Source: Streptomyces sp. NBC_00704 (GTDB taxonomy: Bacteria > Actinomycetota > Actinomycetes > Streptomycetales > Streptomycetaceae). Taken from it: a stretch of DNA of 64,000 nt. The notes under the pieces are model-generated. The model was not told the origin of the DNA, ran no database searches, and was given only the letters and a program-made list of their open reading frames with translations. Positions 52,544 to 60,581 of this stretch are shown in pieces (position 1 is the stretch's first letter; every line of letters starts with the position of its first letter). The stretch covers positions 6,816,501 to 6,880,500 of the forward strand of contig NZ_CP109000.1 of NCBI RefSeq assembly GCF_036226605.1. Reading direction: 5' to 3'. Position numbers and translations under genes: made by a program.

Positions 52544-53130
52544 GGATTCTCCCCCGGCTCGCGGGGGAGGAGCCGGGTCGCCAGGCCGGGGTAGTCGAGG
52601 ACGTATCCGTCCGGGTCGAAGGCGATGTCGCTGCGGAAGCCGCCGGACGCGAAGCGCACCAGGGCACCGCCCCGCGCGTGCGCGCCGAGGTGCGTGTACG
52701 TCTGCCAGGACGGCCGCACGGTCAGCGCGGGCACCGACACCCAGGCCATCAGGAACCGGCGTTCGCCCGGACGCCGGTGCAGCCCGTGCCGCAGCACCGG
52801 CATGGTGTTGGTGAGCGGGCACAGGCCGAGATCGCAGTCGACGGCCGCCCCGAAGCCGGGCAGACGCTCCCCGTCGGCGCTCCAGCCGCCCCGTCCGTCG
52901 CGGCGCAGGTCGAGGGAGCGGGTGCGTTCGGCCGTCTCGACGGTGACCCGCAGACGGCGCGTCACGAAGCCGTCCGCGGTGTCGAGTTCGTAGGACACCC
53001 AGTACGGCCGCGGCGTCGTGCCGACGGCCCGCCCGCGCGCCCGCAGCGCGCCGTCGTCCGTCTCGCTCCACGCGGTCTCGTACCCGCCGCTCGCCGACAC
53101 GCTCCAACTGAGGACCCGCGAAGCTCGCAT
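52540..53130 (-). CDS. DUF1089 putative glycolipid-binding protein
   Basis: 196 residues in one domain beginning LSWSVSASGGYETAWSE and including LPGFGAAVDCDLGLCPLTNTMPV (described, about residues 88-110) and TYTHLGA. This is the putative glycolipid-binding fold PF06475, all-beta and cytoplasmic. The ligand is unproven. Its 3' end overlaps that of the ABC-F gene by 4 bp on the other strand. A strong hairpin separates it from the upstream tex gene. Confidence 0.85.
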   Translation of the reverse strand: MRASRVLSWSVSASGGYETAWSETDDGALRARGRAVGTTPRPYWVSYELDTADGFVTRRLRVTVETAERTRSLDLRRDGRGGWSADGERLPGFGAAVDCDLGLCPLTNTMPVLRHGLHRRPGERRFLMAWVSVPALTVRPSWQTYTHLGAHARGGALVRFASGGFRSDIAFDPDGYVLDYPGLATRLLPREPGENP

Positions 53131-53147
53131 ACCGTCACTGTACGAGC

Positions 53148-53185
53148 GGCCCGGCCCCCCGGCGTGTGCGCCGGGGGGCCGGGCC
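53148..53185 (-). terminator. Perfect 17-bp hairpin after tex
   Basis: Arms 53148-53164 (GGCCCGGCCCCCCGGCG) and 53169-53185 are exact complements around the loop TGTG. It starts 18 bp past the tex stop on the tex transcript and ends before the DUF1089 start. Confidence 0.85.
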
Positions 53186-53202
53186 GTCCTGTCATCGCGT
53201 GC

Positions 53203-55659
53203 TCAGCCGCGGCCCTTCTTCGGGTCGAGCAGGCCCGCCTTGCGCAGGGCGTCGGCCATCGCGCTGTTCGCCGGCGGCGCGGCGGCCTGCCGTGAGCCGC
53301 CGCCGCGCTGTCCGCCGGCCTGCTGTCCGCCGCCCTGCTGTCCGCCGCCGCGCTGTCCGCCGGCCTGCTGCGGCCGCCGGCGCTGCTGGGGCGGACGGCC
53401 CCCGCCGCCTTCGCGCTGCTGCCGTCCGCCGCCGGAGGCCCGGCCCTGCTCGCCGGGGGCGGCCGCCTCGTCGTCCAGGCGGAGCGTCAGGGAGATCCGC
53501 TTGCGCGGGATGTCCACGTCGAGGACCTTCACCTTGACGATGTCACCCGGCTTGACGACCTCGCGCGGATCCTTGACGAACGTCTTCGACAGGGCGGAGA
53601 CGTGCGCCAGGCCGTCCTGGTGGACGCCGACGTCGATGAACGCGCCGAAGGCCGCCACGTTGGTGACGACGCCCTCCAGCACCATCCCGGGGGCCAGGTC
53701 GGAGATCTTCTCCACGCCGTCCTTGAAGACCGCGGTCTTGAACGCCGGCCGCGGGTCGCGTCCGGGCTTCTCCAGCTCCTTGAGGATGTCGGTGACGGTC
53801 GGCAGACCGAACGTCTCGTCGACGAAGTCCGTCGGCCGCAGCGAGCGCAGCACCGCCGTGTTGCCCACCAGCGACGCCACCTCCTGCCCGGCCGTCTTCA
53901 CCATGCGGCGCACCACCGGGTAGGCCTCCGGGTGCACGCTGGAGGCGTCCAGCGGGTCGGAGCCGCCGCGGATGCGCAGGAAGCCCGCGCACTGCTCGTA
54001 GGCCTTGGGGCCGAGCCGCGGCACCTTCTTCAGCTCCGTGCGGGACGTGAACGGCCCGTTGGCGTCCCGGTGCGCCACGATGTTCTCCGCGAGCCCGGAG
54101 GTGATGCCGGAGACCCGGGCGAGCAGCGGCGCGGAGGCCGTGTTGACGTCGACGCCCACGCCGTTCACGCAGTCCTCCACCACCGCGTCCAGCGAACGCG
54201 ACAGCTTCACCTCGGACAGGTCGTGCTGGTACTGGCCGACGCCGATCGACTTCGGGTCGATCTTCACCAGCTCGGCCAGCGGGTCCTGGAGCCGGCGCGC
54301 GATCGAGACGGCGCCGCGCAGCGAGACGTCCATGTCCGGCAGCTCCTGCGAGGCGAACGCGGAGGCCGAGTACACGGAGGCGCCGGCCTCCGACACCATC
54401 ACCTTGGTGAGCCGCAGGTCCGGGTGCCTGGCGATCAGCTCGGCGGCGAGCCGGTCGGTCTCGCGGGACGCGGTGCCGTTGCCGATGGCGACCAGGTCGA
54501 CCGCGTGCTCCTTCGCCAGCCGCGCCAGCTTGGCGATCGCCTCGTCCCACCTGTTCGCCGGGACGTGCGGATGGATCACGTCGGTGGCGACGACCTTGCC
54601 GGTCGCGTCGACGACGGCGACCTTCACGCCCGTGCGGAAGCCGGGGTCCAGGCCCAGCGTCGCGCGCGTGCCGGCCGGGGCGGCGAGCAGCAGGTCGCGC
54701 AGGTTGGCGGCGAAGACGTTCACTGCCTCGTCCTCGGCGGCCGTCCGCAGCCGCAGCCGCACGTCGAGGCCGAGGTGCACGAGGATGCGGGTGCGCCAGG
54801 CCCAGCGCACGGTGTCGGTGAGCCACTTGTCGCCCGGGCGGCCGCGGTCGGCGATGCCGAACCGGGCGGCGACGATGCCCTCGTAGGAGGACGGGCCGGG
54901 CTGCTCGGAGGGCTCCTCCGGCTCCAGGACGAGGTCGAGGACCTCCTCCTTCTCGCCGCGCAGCATGGCCAGGACCCGGTGGGAGGGCAGGGCGGTGAAC
55001 GGCTCGGCGAAGTCGAAGTAGTCGGCGAACTTCGCGCCCGCCTCCTCCTTGCCCTCGCGGACCTTGGCGGCCAGCCGCCCGCGGGTCCACATGCGCTCGC
55101 GCAGCTCGCCGATCAGGTCGGCGTCCTCCGAGAACCGCTCGGTCAGGATCGCCCGCGCGCCGTCCAGCGCCGCCTGCGCGTCGGCGACGCCCTTGCCGGC
55201 GTCGACGAACGCGGCGGCCGCCGCGAGCGGATCGACCGCAGGGTCGCCGAGCAGGCCCTGCGCGAGCGGTTCGAGGCCCGCCTCCCGCGCGATCTGCGCC
55301 TTGGTGCGCCGCTTGGGCTTGTACGGCAGGTAGACGTCCTCCAGGCGCGCCTTGGTCTCGGCGCCCCGGATCTGCGCCTCCAGCGCGTCGGTGAGCTTGC
55401 CCTGCTCGCGCACCGACTCCAGGATCGCCGACCGCCGCTCCTCCAGTTCGCGCAGATAGCGCAGCCGCTCCTCGAGCGCGCGCAGCTGCGCGTCGTCGAG
55501 CATCTCGGTCGCTTCCTTGCGGTAGCGGGCGATGAAGGGCACCGTCGAGCCGCCGTCGAGCAGCTCCACGGCGGCCTTGACCTGCCGTTCCCGTACGCCG
55601 AGTTCTTCGGCGATCCTGCTTTCGATGGACCCTGATTCGATGGACCCGGGTGTCGTCAC
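53203..55659 (-). CDS. tex: Tex-family RNA-binding transcription accessory protein
   Basis: 818 residues. Tex_N (SRIAEELGVRERQVKAAVELL) with FIARYRKEATEMLDDAQLR, the YqgF-like nuclease fold (TLGLDPGFRTGVKVAVVD), a helix-hairpin-helix block (VGVDVNTASAPLLARVSGI) and a C-terminal S1 domain (GMVLEGVVTNVAAFGAFIDVG). The tail (last 70 residues) is Gln/Gly/Arg-rich with QRGGGQQGGG repeats, typical of actinobacterial Tex. It binds nucleic acid and affects transcription. GTG 55659 gives MTTPGSIESGSIESR; longer frames upstream are unlikely. Confidence 0.94.
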   Translation of the reverse strand: MTTPGSIESGSIESRIAEELGVRERQVKAAVELLDGGSTVPFIARYRKEATEMLDDAQLRALEERLRYLRELEERRSAILESVREQGKLTDALEAQIRGAETKARLEDVYLPYKPKRRTKAQIAREAGLEPLAQGLLGDPAVDPLAAAAAFVDAGKGVADAQAALDGARAILTERFSEDADLIGELRERMWTRGRLAAKVREGKEEAGAKFADYFDFAEPFTALPSHRVLAMLRGEKEEVLDLVLEPEEPSEQPGPSSYEGIVAARFGIADRGRPGDKWLTDTVRWAWRTRILVHLGLDVRLRLRTAAEDEAVNVFAANLRDLLLAAPAGTRATLGLDPGFRTGVKVAVVDATGKVVATDVIHPHVPANRWDEAIAKLARLAKEHAVDLVAIGNGTASRETDRLAAELIARHPDLRLTKVMVSEAGASVYSASAFASQELPDMDVSLRGAVSIARRLQDPLAELVKIDPKSIGVGQYQHDLSEVKLSRSLDAVVEDCVNGVGVDVNTASAPLLARVSGITSGLAENIVAHRDANGPFTSRTELKKVPRLGPKAYEQCAGFLRIRGGSDPLDASSVHPEAYPVVRRMVKTAGQEVASLVGNTAVLRSLRPTDFVDETFGLPTVTDILKELEKPGRDPRPAFKTAVFKDGVEKISDLAPGMVLEGVVTNVAAFGAFIDVGVHQDGLAHVSALSKTFVKDPREVVKPGDIVKVKVLDVDIPRKRISLTLRLDDEAAAPGEQGRASGGGRQQREGGGGRPPQQRRRPQQAGGQRGGGQQGGGQQAGGQRGGGSRQAAAPPANSAMADALRKAGLLDPKKGRG

Positions 55660-55788
55660 GATCCCGTACCGCCTTCTCCACTGAGGTTGCGCGGCAATTG
55701 TGGCAGGTGGCGCCGACATCCGGGGATCAGGGCGCGGCCGCCGGGTCGGGGGTCCGCCCACGCGGCGGCCGCGCTCCGGCGGGCCGGT

Positions 55789-56538
55789 TCAGCCCGTCGG
55801 GGACCAGGCGAAGCGCGGCTCCCGGCGCTCCAGGAACGCGGCGACGCCCTCCGCGGTGTCGCCGTTGCCGCGGGCCTGGGCGCTCCAGTGGGCGTCCCGG
55901 TCGGTGCGTCCGTCGGCGAACTCCTTGGCGGCGGCCTGCGTCAGCTGCGAGCGCGACACCAGCACGCGCGTGAACTCCGCGACGCGGTCGTCGAGTTCGT
56001 CGGCGGGCAGCACCTCGTCGACCAGTCCGGTGCGCAACGCCCGCTCCGCGTCGATCAACTCGCCGGAGAACAGGAGGTACTTGGCGGTGGCCGGTCCCAC
56101 CAGGGACACCAGCCGCCGGGTGGCGGAGGACGGGTAGACGATCCCGAGCTTCGCGGGCGTCACCCCGAACAGCGCGTCCTGTTCGGCGAACCGCAGGTCG
56201 CACGCGGCGGCCAGCTGGGCGCCGCCGCCGACGCAGTGCCCGCGGACGGCCGCGAGCGTCGGCTTGGGGAACGCGGCGAGGGCGTCCTCGGCGCGCACGG
56301 CCAGCGTCTGGGCCTCCTGCGGCGAGCCCTGGAGCGTGCTGATGTCGGCGCCGGCGCAGAAGGTGCCGCCCGCGCCGGTCAGCACCAGCGCCCGTACGCC
56401 GGGGTCGGCGGCCAGGGTGTCCAGGAGCGGGGGCAGCGCCGCCCACATCGCGGCCGTCATGGCGTTGCGTTTCGCGGGATGGTGCAGGACGACGGTGGCG
56501 ACCTGGTCGGTGACGCCGTGCAGCAGTTCGGGCTCCAT
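55789..56538 (-). CDS. Crotonase-fold protein lacking both hydratase glutamates
   Basis: 249 residues. Crotonase oxyanion-hole blocks are present: FCAGADISTL and GHCVGGGAQLAAACDLRFA. At the site of the first catalytic Glu (normally QPE) it has FGVTPAKLGIVYP, and the second (in GKxxAxE) reads GPATAKYLLFSG. So a classical enoyl-CoA hydratase reaction is doubtful. Such variants can be isomerases, hydrolases or inactive. ATG 56538 (MEPELLHGV). Downstream of tex orientation-wise, but separated by 128 bp. Not part of a fatty-acid operon. Confidence 0.85.
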   Translation of the reverse strand: MEPELLHGVTDQVATVVLHHPAKRNAMTAAMWAALPPLLDTLAADPGVRALVLTGAGGTFCAGADISTLQGSPQEAQTLAVRAEDALAAFPKPTLAAVRGHCVGGGAQLAAACDLRFAEQDALFGVTPAKLGIVYPSSATRRLVSLVGPATAKYLLFSGELIDAERALRTGLVDEVLPADELDDRVAEFTRVLVSRSQLTQAAAKEFADGRTDRDAHWSAQARGNGDTAEGVAAFLERREPRFAWSPTG

Positions 56539-56812
56539 GTCCGGGATGCTAACCACCCGCCCTCCCGCCGGGTCGAGGCGGTCCGCGCCGGGCCGTCGGC
56601 GCGGGCCGGGCGAAGCCGGGGGCGAAGCGGCCGAAAGGGAGGAGCGGCGTCGTCGAACCCGTACAACCCGAAGAGTGCGCGAAGGCGGCGCGGAGGGGAC
56701 AGAAACGGTCCTGCGCCCGACGGTGTCCTTCTGATGGGGTCGGAAACGCTCATTAATCGCTGACTTCTGTTCAGTCCTGCGGCGGCGGGCGTCTCGTTCC
56801 CACACTCGACGT

Positions 56813-57367
56813 GTGGCGACAATCGAGCGCGAGGGCGGCGACCGGACGATGGACGATCACGGGCGCGGGCCCGACCCACGCCCAGCGGGCGGACCGGCCG
56901 CACCTACCGGACTTCCCAAGGAGGCCGAACCGCGACCGCTGCCCTACGAGGGCGTGTGGCGTTTCACCGCGGCCGCCGTGGACGCCTCCGTCCCCCAGGC
57001 GCGGCACGCCGTGCGCGACCTGCTGCACCGCCAGGGCGTGCCGATCACCGACGACCTGGCCCAGGGGGTGCTGCTGATCGTCTCCGAACTGGTGACCAAC
57101 GCCGTGCGGCACGCGGCGGTGCTGTCGCCCACGCTGGCGGTGGAGATCGCCGTCGGAGCCGAGTGGGTCCGGGTCTCCGTCGAGGACAGCCACCCCTACC
57201 GTCCGACGGCCCTGGAGACCGACCACGGCCGCACGGGCGGCCGCGGACTGCTCCTCGTGCGGGAGATCACCAGGGAGGCGGGCGGGGCCTGCGACGTCGA
57301 GCACACGGCGAGCGGCGGCAAGGTGATCTGGGCCGCCCTGCCGCTCAGGCCGGTGCGGCTGCCCTGA
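56813..57367 (+). CDS. HATPase-type anti-sigma-factor-like kinase domain protein
   Basis: 184 residues. After a disordered N-terminal 40 residues, the domain has the N-box ELVTNAVRHAAVL, a modified G1 region (VEDSHPYRP in place of DxGxG), and GGRGLLLVREIT. This is the RsbW/SpoIIAB-like family, of which Streptomyces has dozens; most are untested as kinases. GTG 56813; ATG 56849 in frame would shorten it. No partner sigma or anti-anti-sigma gene is adjacent, so its partner is unknown. Confidence 0.85.
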   Translation: MATIEREGGDRTMDDHGRGPDPRPAGGPAAPTGLPKEAEPRPLPYEGVWRFTAAAVDASVPQARHAVRDLLHRQGVPITDDLAQGVLLIVSELVTNAVRHAAVLSPTLAVEIAVGAEWVRVSVEDSHPYRPTALETDHGRTGGRGLLLVREITREAGGACDVEHTASGGKVIWAALPLRPVRLP

Positions 57368-57370
57368 CCG

Positions 57371-57964
57371 TCACCAGCCGGCCGAGGGGCCGGTCAGCTC
57401 CCGGACGGCCGGCCGCGCGGCGTCCAGCACGGTCATGAACCAGGAGGAGAACGGGGCCTCGGCGTGCCGCTCGGCCAGTTCGGCGGCCGTGACGAAGGCC
57501 GTGTCGCCGACCTCCCGGGCGTCCGGCCGCAGCGGCGCCTGCACCAGCCCGACGAACAGGTGGTTGTACTCCTGCTCCACCAGCCCGGAGTCCGGGTCGG
57601 GGTGGTTGTAGCGGACGGTGCCGGCCTCGGCGAGCAGCGACGGGGAGACGCCCAGCTCCTCGAACGTGCGCCGCGCCGCCGCCGCGAACGGCGCCTCGCC
57701 GGGATAGGGATGACCGCAGCAGGTGTTCGACCACACGCCGGGGGAGTGGTACTTGCCGAGCGCCCGCTGCTGGAGCAGCAGCCTGCCGCGTTCGTCGAAG
57801 AGGAACACCGAGAAGGCGCGGTGCAGTTGTCCCGGCGGCTGGTGGGCGGCGAGCTTCTCCGCGGTGCCGATCGTGACGCCGTCCTCGTCGACCAGCTCCA
57901 GCAAGATCGCGTCAGCGGTGCCGTTCGACGAGTTGTGTGTCGCGGTGGCAGGTGTGATCGGCAT
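57371..57964 (-). CDS. idi: Isopentenyl-diphosphate delta-isomerase type I
   Basis: 197 residues of the Nudix-related Idi. Catalytic Cys in NTCCGHPYPGE, the Nudix-like FEELGVSPSLL and the Glu in VEQEYNHLFVG. It interconverts IPP and DMAPP for isoprenoid synthesis. ATG 57964 (MPITPATATHNSS) has AAGGA six bases upstream. Its 3' end nearly touches the HATPase gene end (57367/57371), convergent. Stands alone, not in a terpene cluster. Confidence 0.93.
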   Translation of the reverse strand: MPITPATATHNSSNGTADAILLELVDEDGVTIGTAEKLAAHQPPGQLHRAFSVFLFDERGRLLLQQRALGKYHSPGVWSNTCCGHPYPGEAPFAAAARRTFEELGVSPSLLAEAGTVRYNHPDPDSGLVEQEYNHLFVGLVQAPLRPDAREVGDTAFVTAAELAERHAEAPFSSWFMTVLDAARPAVRELTGPSAGW

Positions 57965-58154
57965 ACCCATCCTTAAGCATCGGTCCTCGCGTCCCCAGTC
58001 TGCCGTACGCGCCCGGCACTCCCGGCACTTCGCGCGAAGAGCGCGCATGTCCCGCGCGCGGCAGGAGACCCGGTAGCTGATCTTGCCCGCCCGCACGGCC
58101 GGGGAACCGCCAAGAACGCCTGTGCGGGTACGCGTGCGCGCCGCGCGGGCACGC

Positions 58155-59096
58155 TCAGTGACAGAGCCGGGCCTCGTGCTGCGCGTGTCCGACGGGCTCC
58201 AGCTGGAAGGTGCAGTGTTCCACGTCGAAGTGGTCGCCGAGGCAGCCCTGGAGCTCGTGCAGCATCTTCTCGTGGCCGATCGCGTCGAGCGCGTCCGAGG
58301 CCACCACCACGTGCGCCGACAGCACCGGCATCCCCGAGGTGATCGTCCAGGCGTGCAGGTCGTGGACGTCCCGCACCCCGTCCAGGGCCAGGATGTGGGA
58401 CCGCACGTCGGCCATGTCGACGTCCTTGGGGGCCGACTCCAGCAGCACGTCGAGCGTCTCGCGCAGCAGCTTCACCGTCCTCGGCACGATCATCAGGCCG
58501 ATGACGAGCGAGGCGACCGGGTCCGCGGCCCGCCAGCCGGTGGTGAGGATCACCACCGCCGAGATGATCACCGCCACCGAGCCGAGCGCGTCGGCGACCA
58601 CCTCCAGGAACGCCCCGCGCACGTTCAGGCTCTCCGCCTGGCCGCGCATCAGCAGGGTGAGGGACACCATGTTCGCGACGAGGCCGATCGCGCCGAACCA
58701 GATCATCAGCCCGGCCTCGGTGGGCGCCGGGGTGAGGAACCGCTGCACCGCCTCGTACAGGACGTAGCCGCCCACCCCGAGCAGCAGCAGGCAGTTGGCG
58801 AGGGCGGCGAGGATCTCCGCGCGGGCCAGCCCGAAGGTGCGGTGGGTGCTCGGCGGCCGGTTGGCGAAGTGGATGGCGAGCAGCGCCATCCCGAGGCCCA
58901 GCGCGTCCGTCGCCATGTGCGCGGCGTCCGCGACCAGCGCGAGGGAGTCGGCAACCAGCCCGCCGACGATCTCGACCACCATGACGCCGATCGTGATCGA
59001 CAGGGCGACCCGCAGCCTGCCTTGGTACGCCGCAGCGGCCGTGCCGGTGGCCGGCGCGTGCGCGTGGGTGTGGCCGTGGTCGTGCCCAGCCCCCAT
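58155..59096 (-). CDS. Cation diffusion facilitator metal exporter (CzcD/ZitB-like)
   Basis: 313 residues. Six membrane helices with the CDF metal site (DSLALVADAAHMATDALG, i.e. HxxxD), a His-rich N-terminus (HDHGHTHAHAP), and a C-terminal ferredoxin-like metal-binding domain ending VEHCTFQLEPVGHAQHEARLCH. It exports Zn(II), Co(II) or similar ions in exchange for protons. ATG 59096. A G-rich palindromic stretch around 59149-59164 upstream (TACGGGTGGGGGGTAT) may be a metal-regulator site; that is a guess. Confidence 0.92.
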   Translation of the reverse strand: MGAGHDHGHTHAHAPATGTAAAAYQGRLRVALSITIGVMVVEIVGGLVADSLALVADAAHMATDALGLGMALLAIHFANRPPSTHRTFGLARAEILAALANCLLLLGVGGYVLYEAVQRFLTPAPTEAGLMIWFGAIGLVANMVSLTLLMRGQAESLNVRGAFLEVVADALGSVAVIISAVVILTTGWRAADPVASLVIGLMIVPRTVKLLRETLDVLLESAPKDVDMADVRSHILALDGVRDVHDLHAWTITSGMPVLSAHVVVASDALDAIGHEKMLHELQGCLGDHFDVEHCTFQLEPVGHAQHEARLCH

Positions 59097-59196
59097 GGAA
59101 GCCGCCCCTTCGTGATCGGTCGTGTGCCGCCCGGGACCCCAGTGAACTACGGGTGGGGGGTATCGGGCAACGCGGTACCGAATACCGTTGTCATCT

Positions 59197-59231
59197 GCCC
59201 TGACCTGCGGAAACGATGCCCAGGTCAGGGC
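59197..59231 (-). terminator. Hairpin after galE
   Basis: GCCCTGACCTG (59197-59207) and CAGGTCAGGGC (59221-59231) are exact complements around a 13-base loop, 29 bp after the galE stop. Confidence 0.7.
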
Positions 59232-59259
59232 GTCGCGGGACGGTGCGCGCCGCCGGGCC

Positions 59260-60228
59260 TCAGGCGTGATGGAGCTGCCAGCCGCGCCAGGCCGAGTCGA
59301 CCATCTCGCGCATGCCCCGCCGGGCCTTCCACCCCAGTTCCCGGGCCGCCAGCTCCGCCGAGGCCACCGCGCGCGGGGCGTCCCCGGGCCTGCGGCCCTC
59401 GACGACCGCGGGCCGGTCGTCGCCGGTGACCTCGCCGATGAGCGTGACCAGCTCGCGCACGGACACGCCCTCGCCGCGGCCGATGTTCACCGTGAGGTCG
59501 CCCGCCGCGTCCGGCGCGGACAGCCGCCGGGCCGCCGCGAGGTGCGCCTCGGCCAGATCGGCGACGTGGATGTAGTCGCGGACGCAGGTCCCGTCCGGGG
59601 TGTCGTAGTCGGCGCCGAAGATCCGCGGGGCCTCGTCGCGGGTGAGCCGGTCGAACACCATGGGGACGATGTTGAAGACGCCGGTGTCGGCGAGTTCGGG
59701 CGCCATGGCCCCGGCCACGTTGAAGTAGCGCAGGCACGTCGTCGCGATGCCGTGCGCCTGTCCGGCCGCCCGCACCAGCCATTCGCCGGCGAGCTTGGTC
59801 TCGCCGTAGGGGTTCACCGGCGCGCACGGGGTGTCCTCCGTGATGAGGTCCACATCGGGGTTGCCGTAGACGGCCGCGGAGGAGGAGAACAGGAACCGCC
59901 GCACACCGGCCGCGGCGACCACCTCGAGCAGGGCGGCCAGGCCGCCGACGTTGTCCCGGTAGTAGCGGGTGGGCCGCGCCACCGATTCGCCGACCTGCTT
60001 GTGCGCGGCCAGATGCACCACGCCCGTCACGGAGTGCTCGGCGAGGACCCGCTCGATCAGGCCGGTGTCGAGGGCCGAGCCCCGCACGAGGGTGACGTCC
60101 GCGCCGAGCCGCACGGCCGAGCCCGTGGACAGATCGTCCACCACGACGACGCGCTCGCCGGCCCCGGTCATCGACCGTGCCGTATGCGCCCCAATGTATC
60201 CGGCTCCGCCGGTGATCAGCCACGTCAT
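59260..60228 (-). CDS. galE: UDP-glucose/UDP-GlcNAc 4-epimerase
   Basis: 322 residues of the short-chain dehydrogenase (extended) type: LITGGAGYIGAHTARS (NAD site), SSSAAVYGN (Ser) and the catalytic YGETK (Tyr-x3-Lys), then CLRYFNVAGA. It interconverts UDP-glucose and UDP-galactose (or the N-acetyl forms). ATG 60228. It is divergent from the CDP-alcohol phosphotransferase operon, 353 bp away; together they could serve surface polymer synthesis. It is not in a gal operon here. Confidence 0.9.
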   Translation of the reverse strand: MTWLITGGAGYIGAHTARSMTGAGERVVVVDDLSTGSAVRLGADVTLVRGSALDTGLIERVLAEHSVTGVVHLAAHKQVGESVARPTRYYRDNVGGLAALLEVVAAAGVRRFLFSSSAAVYGNPDVDLITEDTPCAPVNPYGETKLAGEWLVRAAGQAHGIATTCLRYFNVAGAMAPELADTGVFNIVPMVFDRLTRDEAPRIFGADYDTPDGTCVRDYIHVADLAEAHLAAARRLSAPDAAGDLTVNIGRGEGVSVRELVTLIGEVTGDDRPAVVEGRRPGDAPRAVASAELAARELGWKARRGMREMVDSAWRGWQLHHA

Positions 60229-60581
60229 GCCTGAAACCCTATGCCGACGCGTGCCGGCCGCGGCGGGGCGGGCTTTGTCGGCGATGTCGGCTCTGTGCGG
60301 CACGGTTTGTCCGACGGGCCGCCGATCACCGATGATGATCTCGGCAAAGGCCGGTTCAAGCCGGGGCCGAACCGGGTCCGGGCAGGGGTGCGGGCCGGTC
60401 CGCCGGACCGGGGCCGATCGGGCCCGAACGGGCGGTGAACACGGCCCCGTCGGCATCCGATAGCCTCAGCCGACATGCCGCCCGCCTGGCGCGGCCACCG
60501 GTGAGACGCCGGTGCGGCCAAGGGGCCGCCCCCCGTTGTGTACATGACCGGCGTGCGCGCCGGACCAGGGAGTGAGTTCGG
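60229..60581. other. Divergent promoter region of galE and the CDP-alcohol operon
   Basis: No gene supported. Near the right side, 60493-60519 can fold into a 9-bp stem with a 2-base bulge (GGCCACCGG ... CCGGTGCGGCC), which would be in the leader of the downstream operon. No operator or known riboswitch was recognised. Confidence 0.5.
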
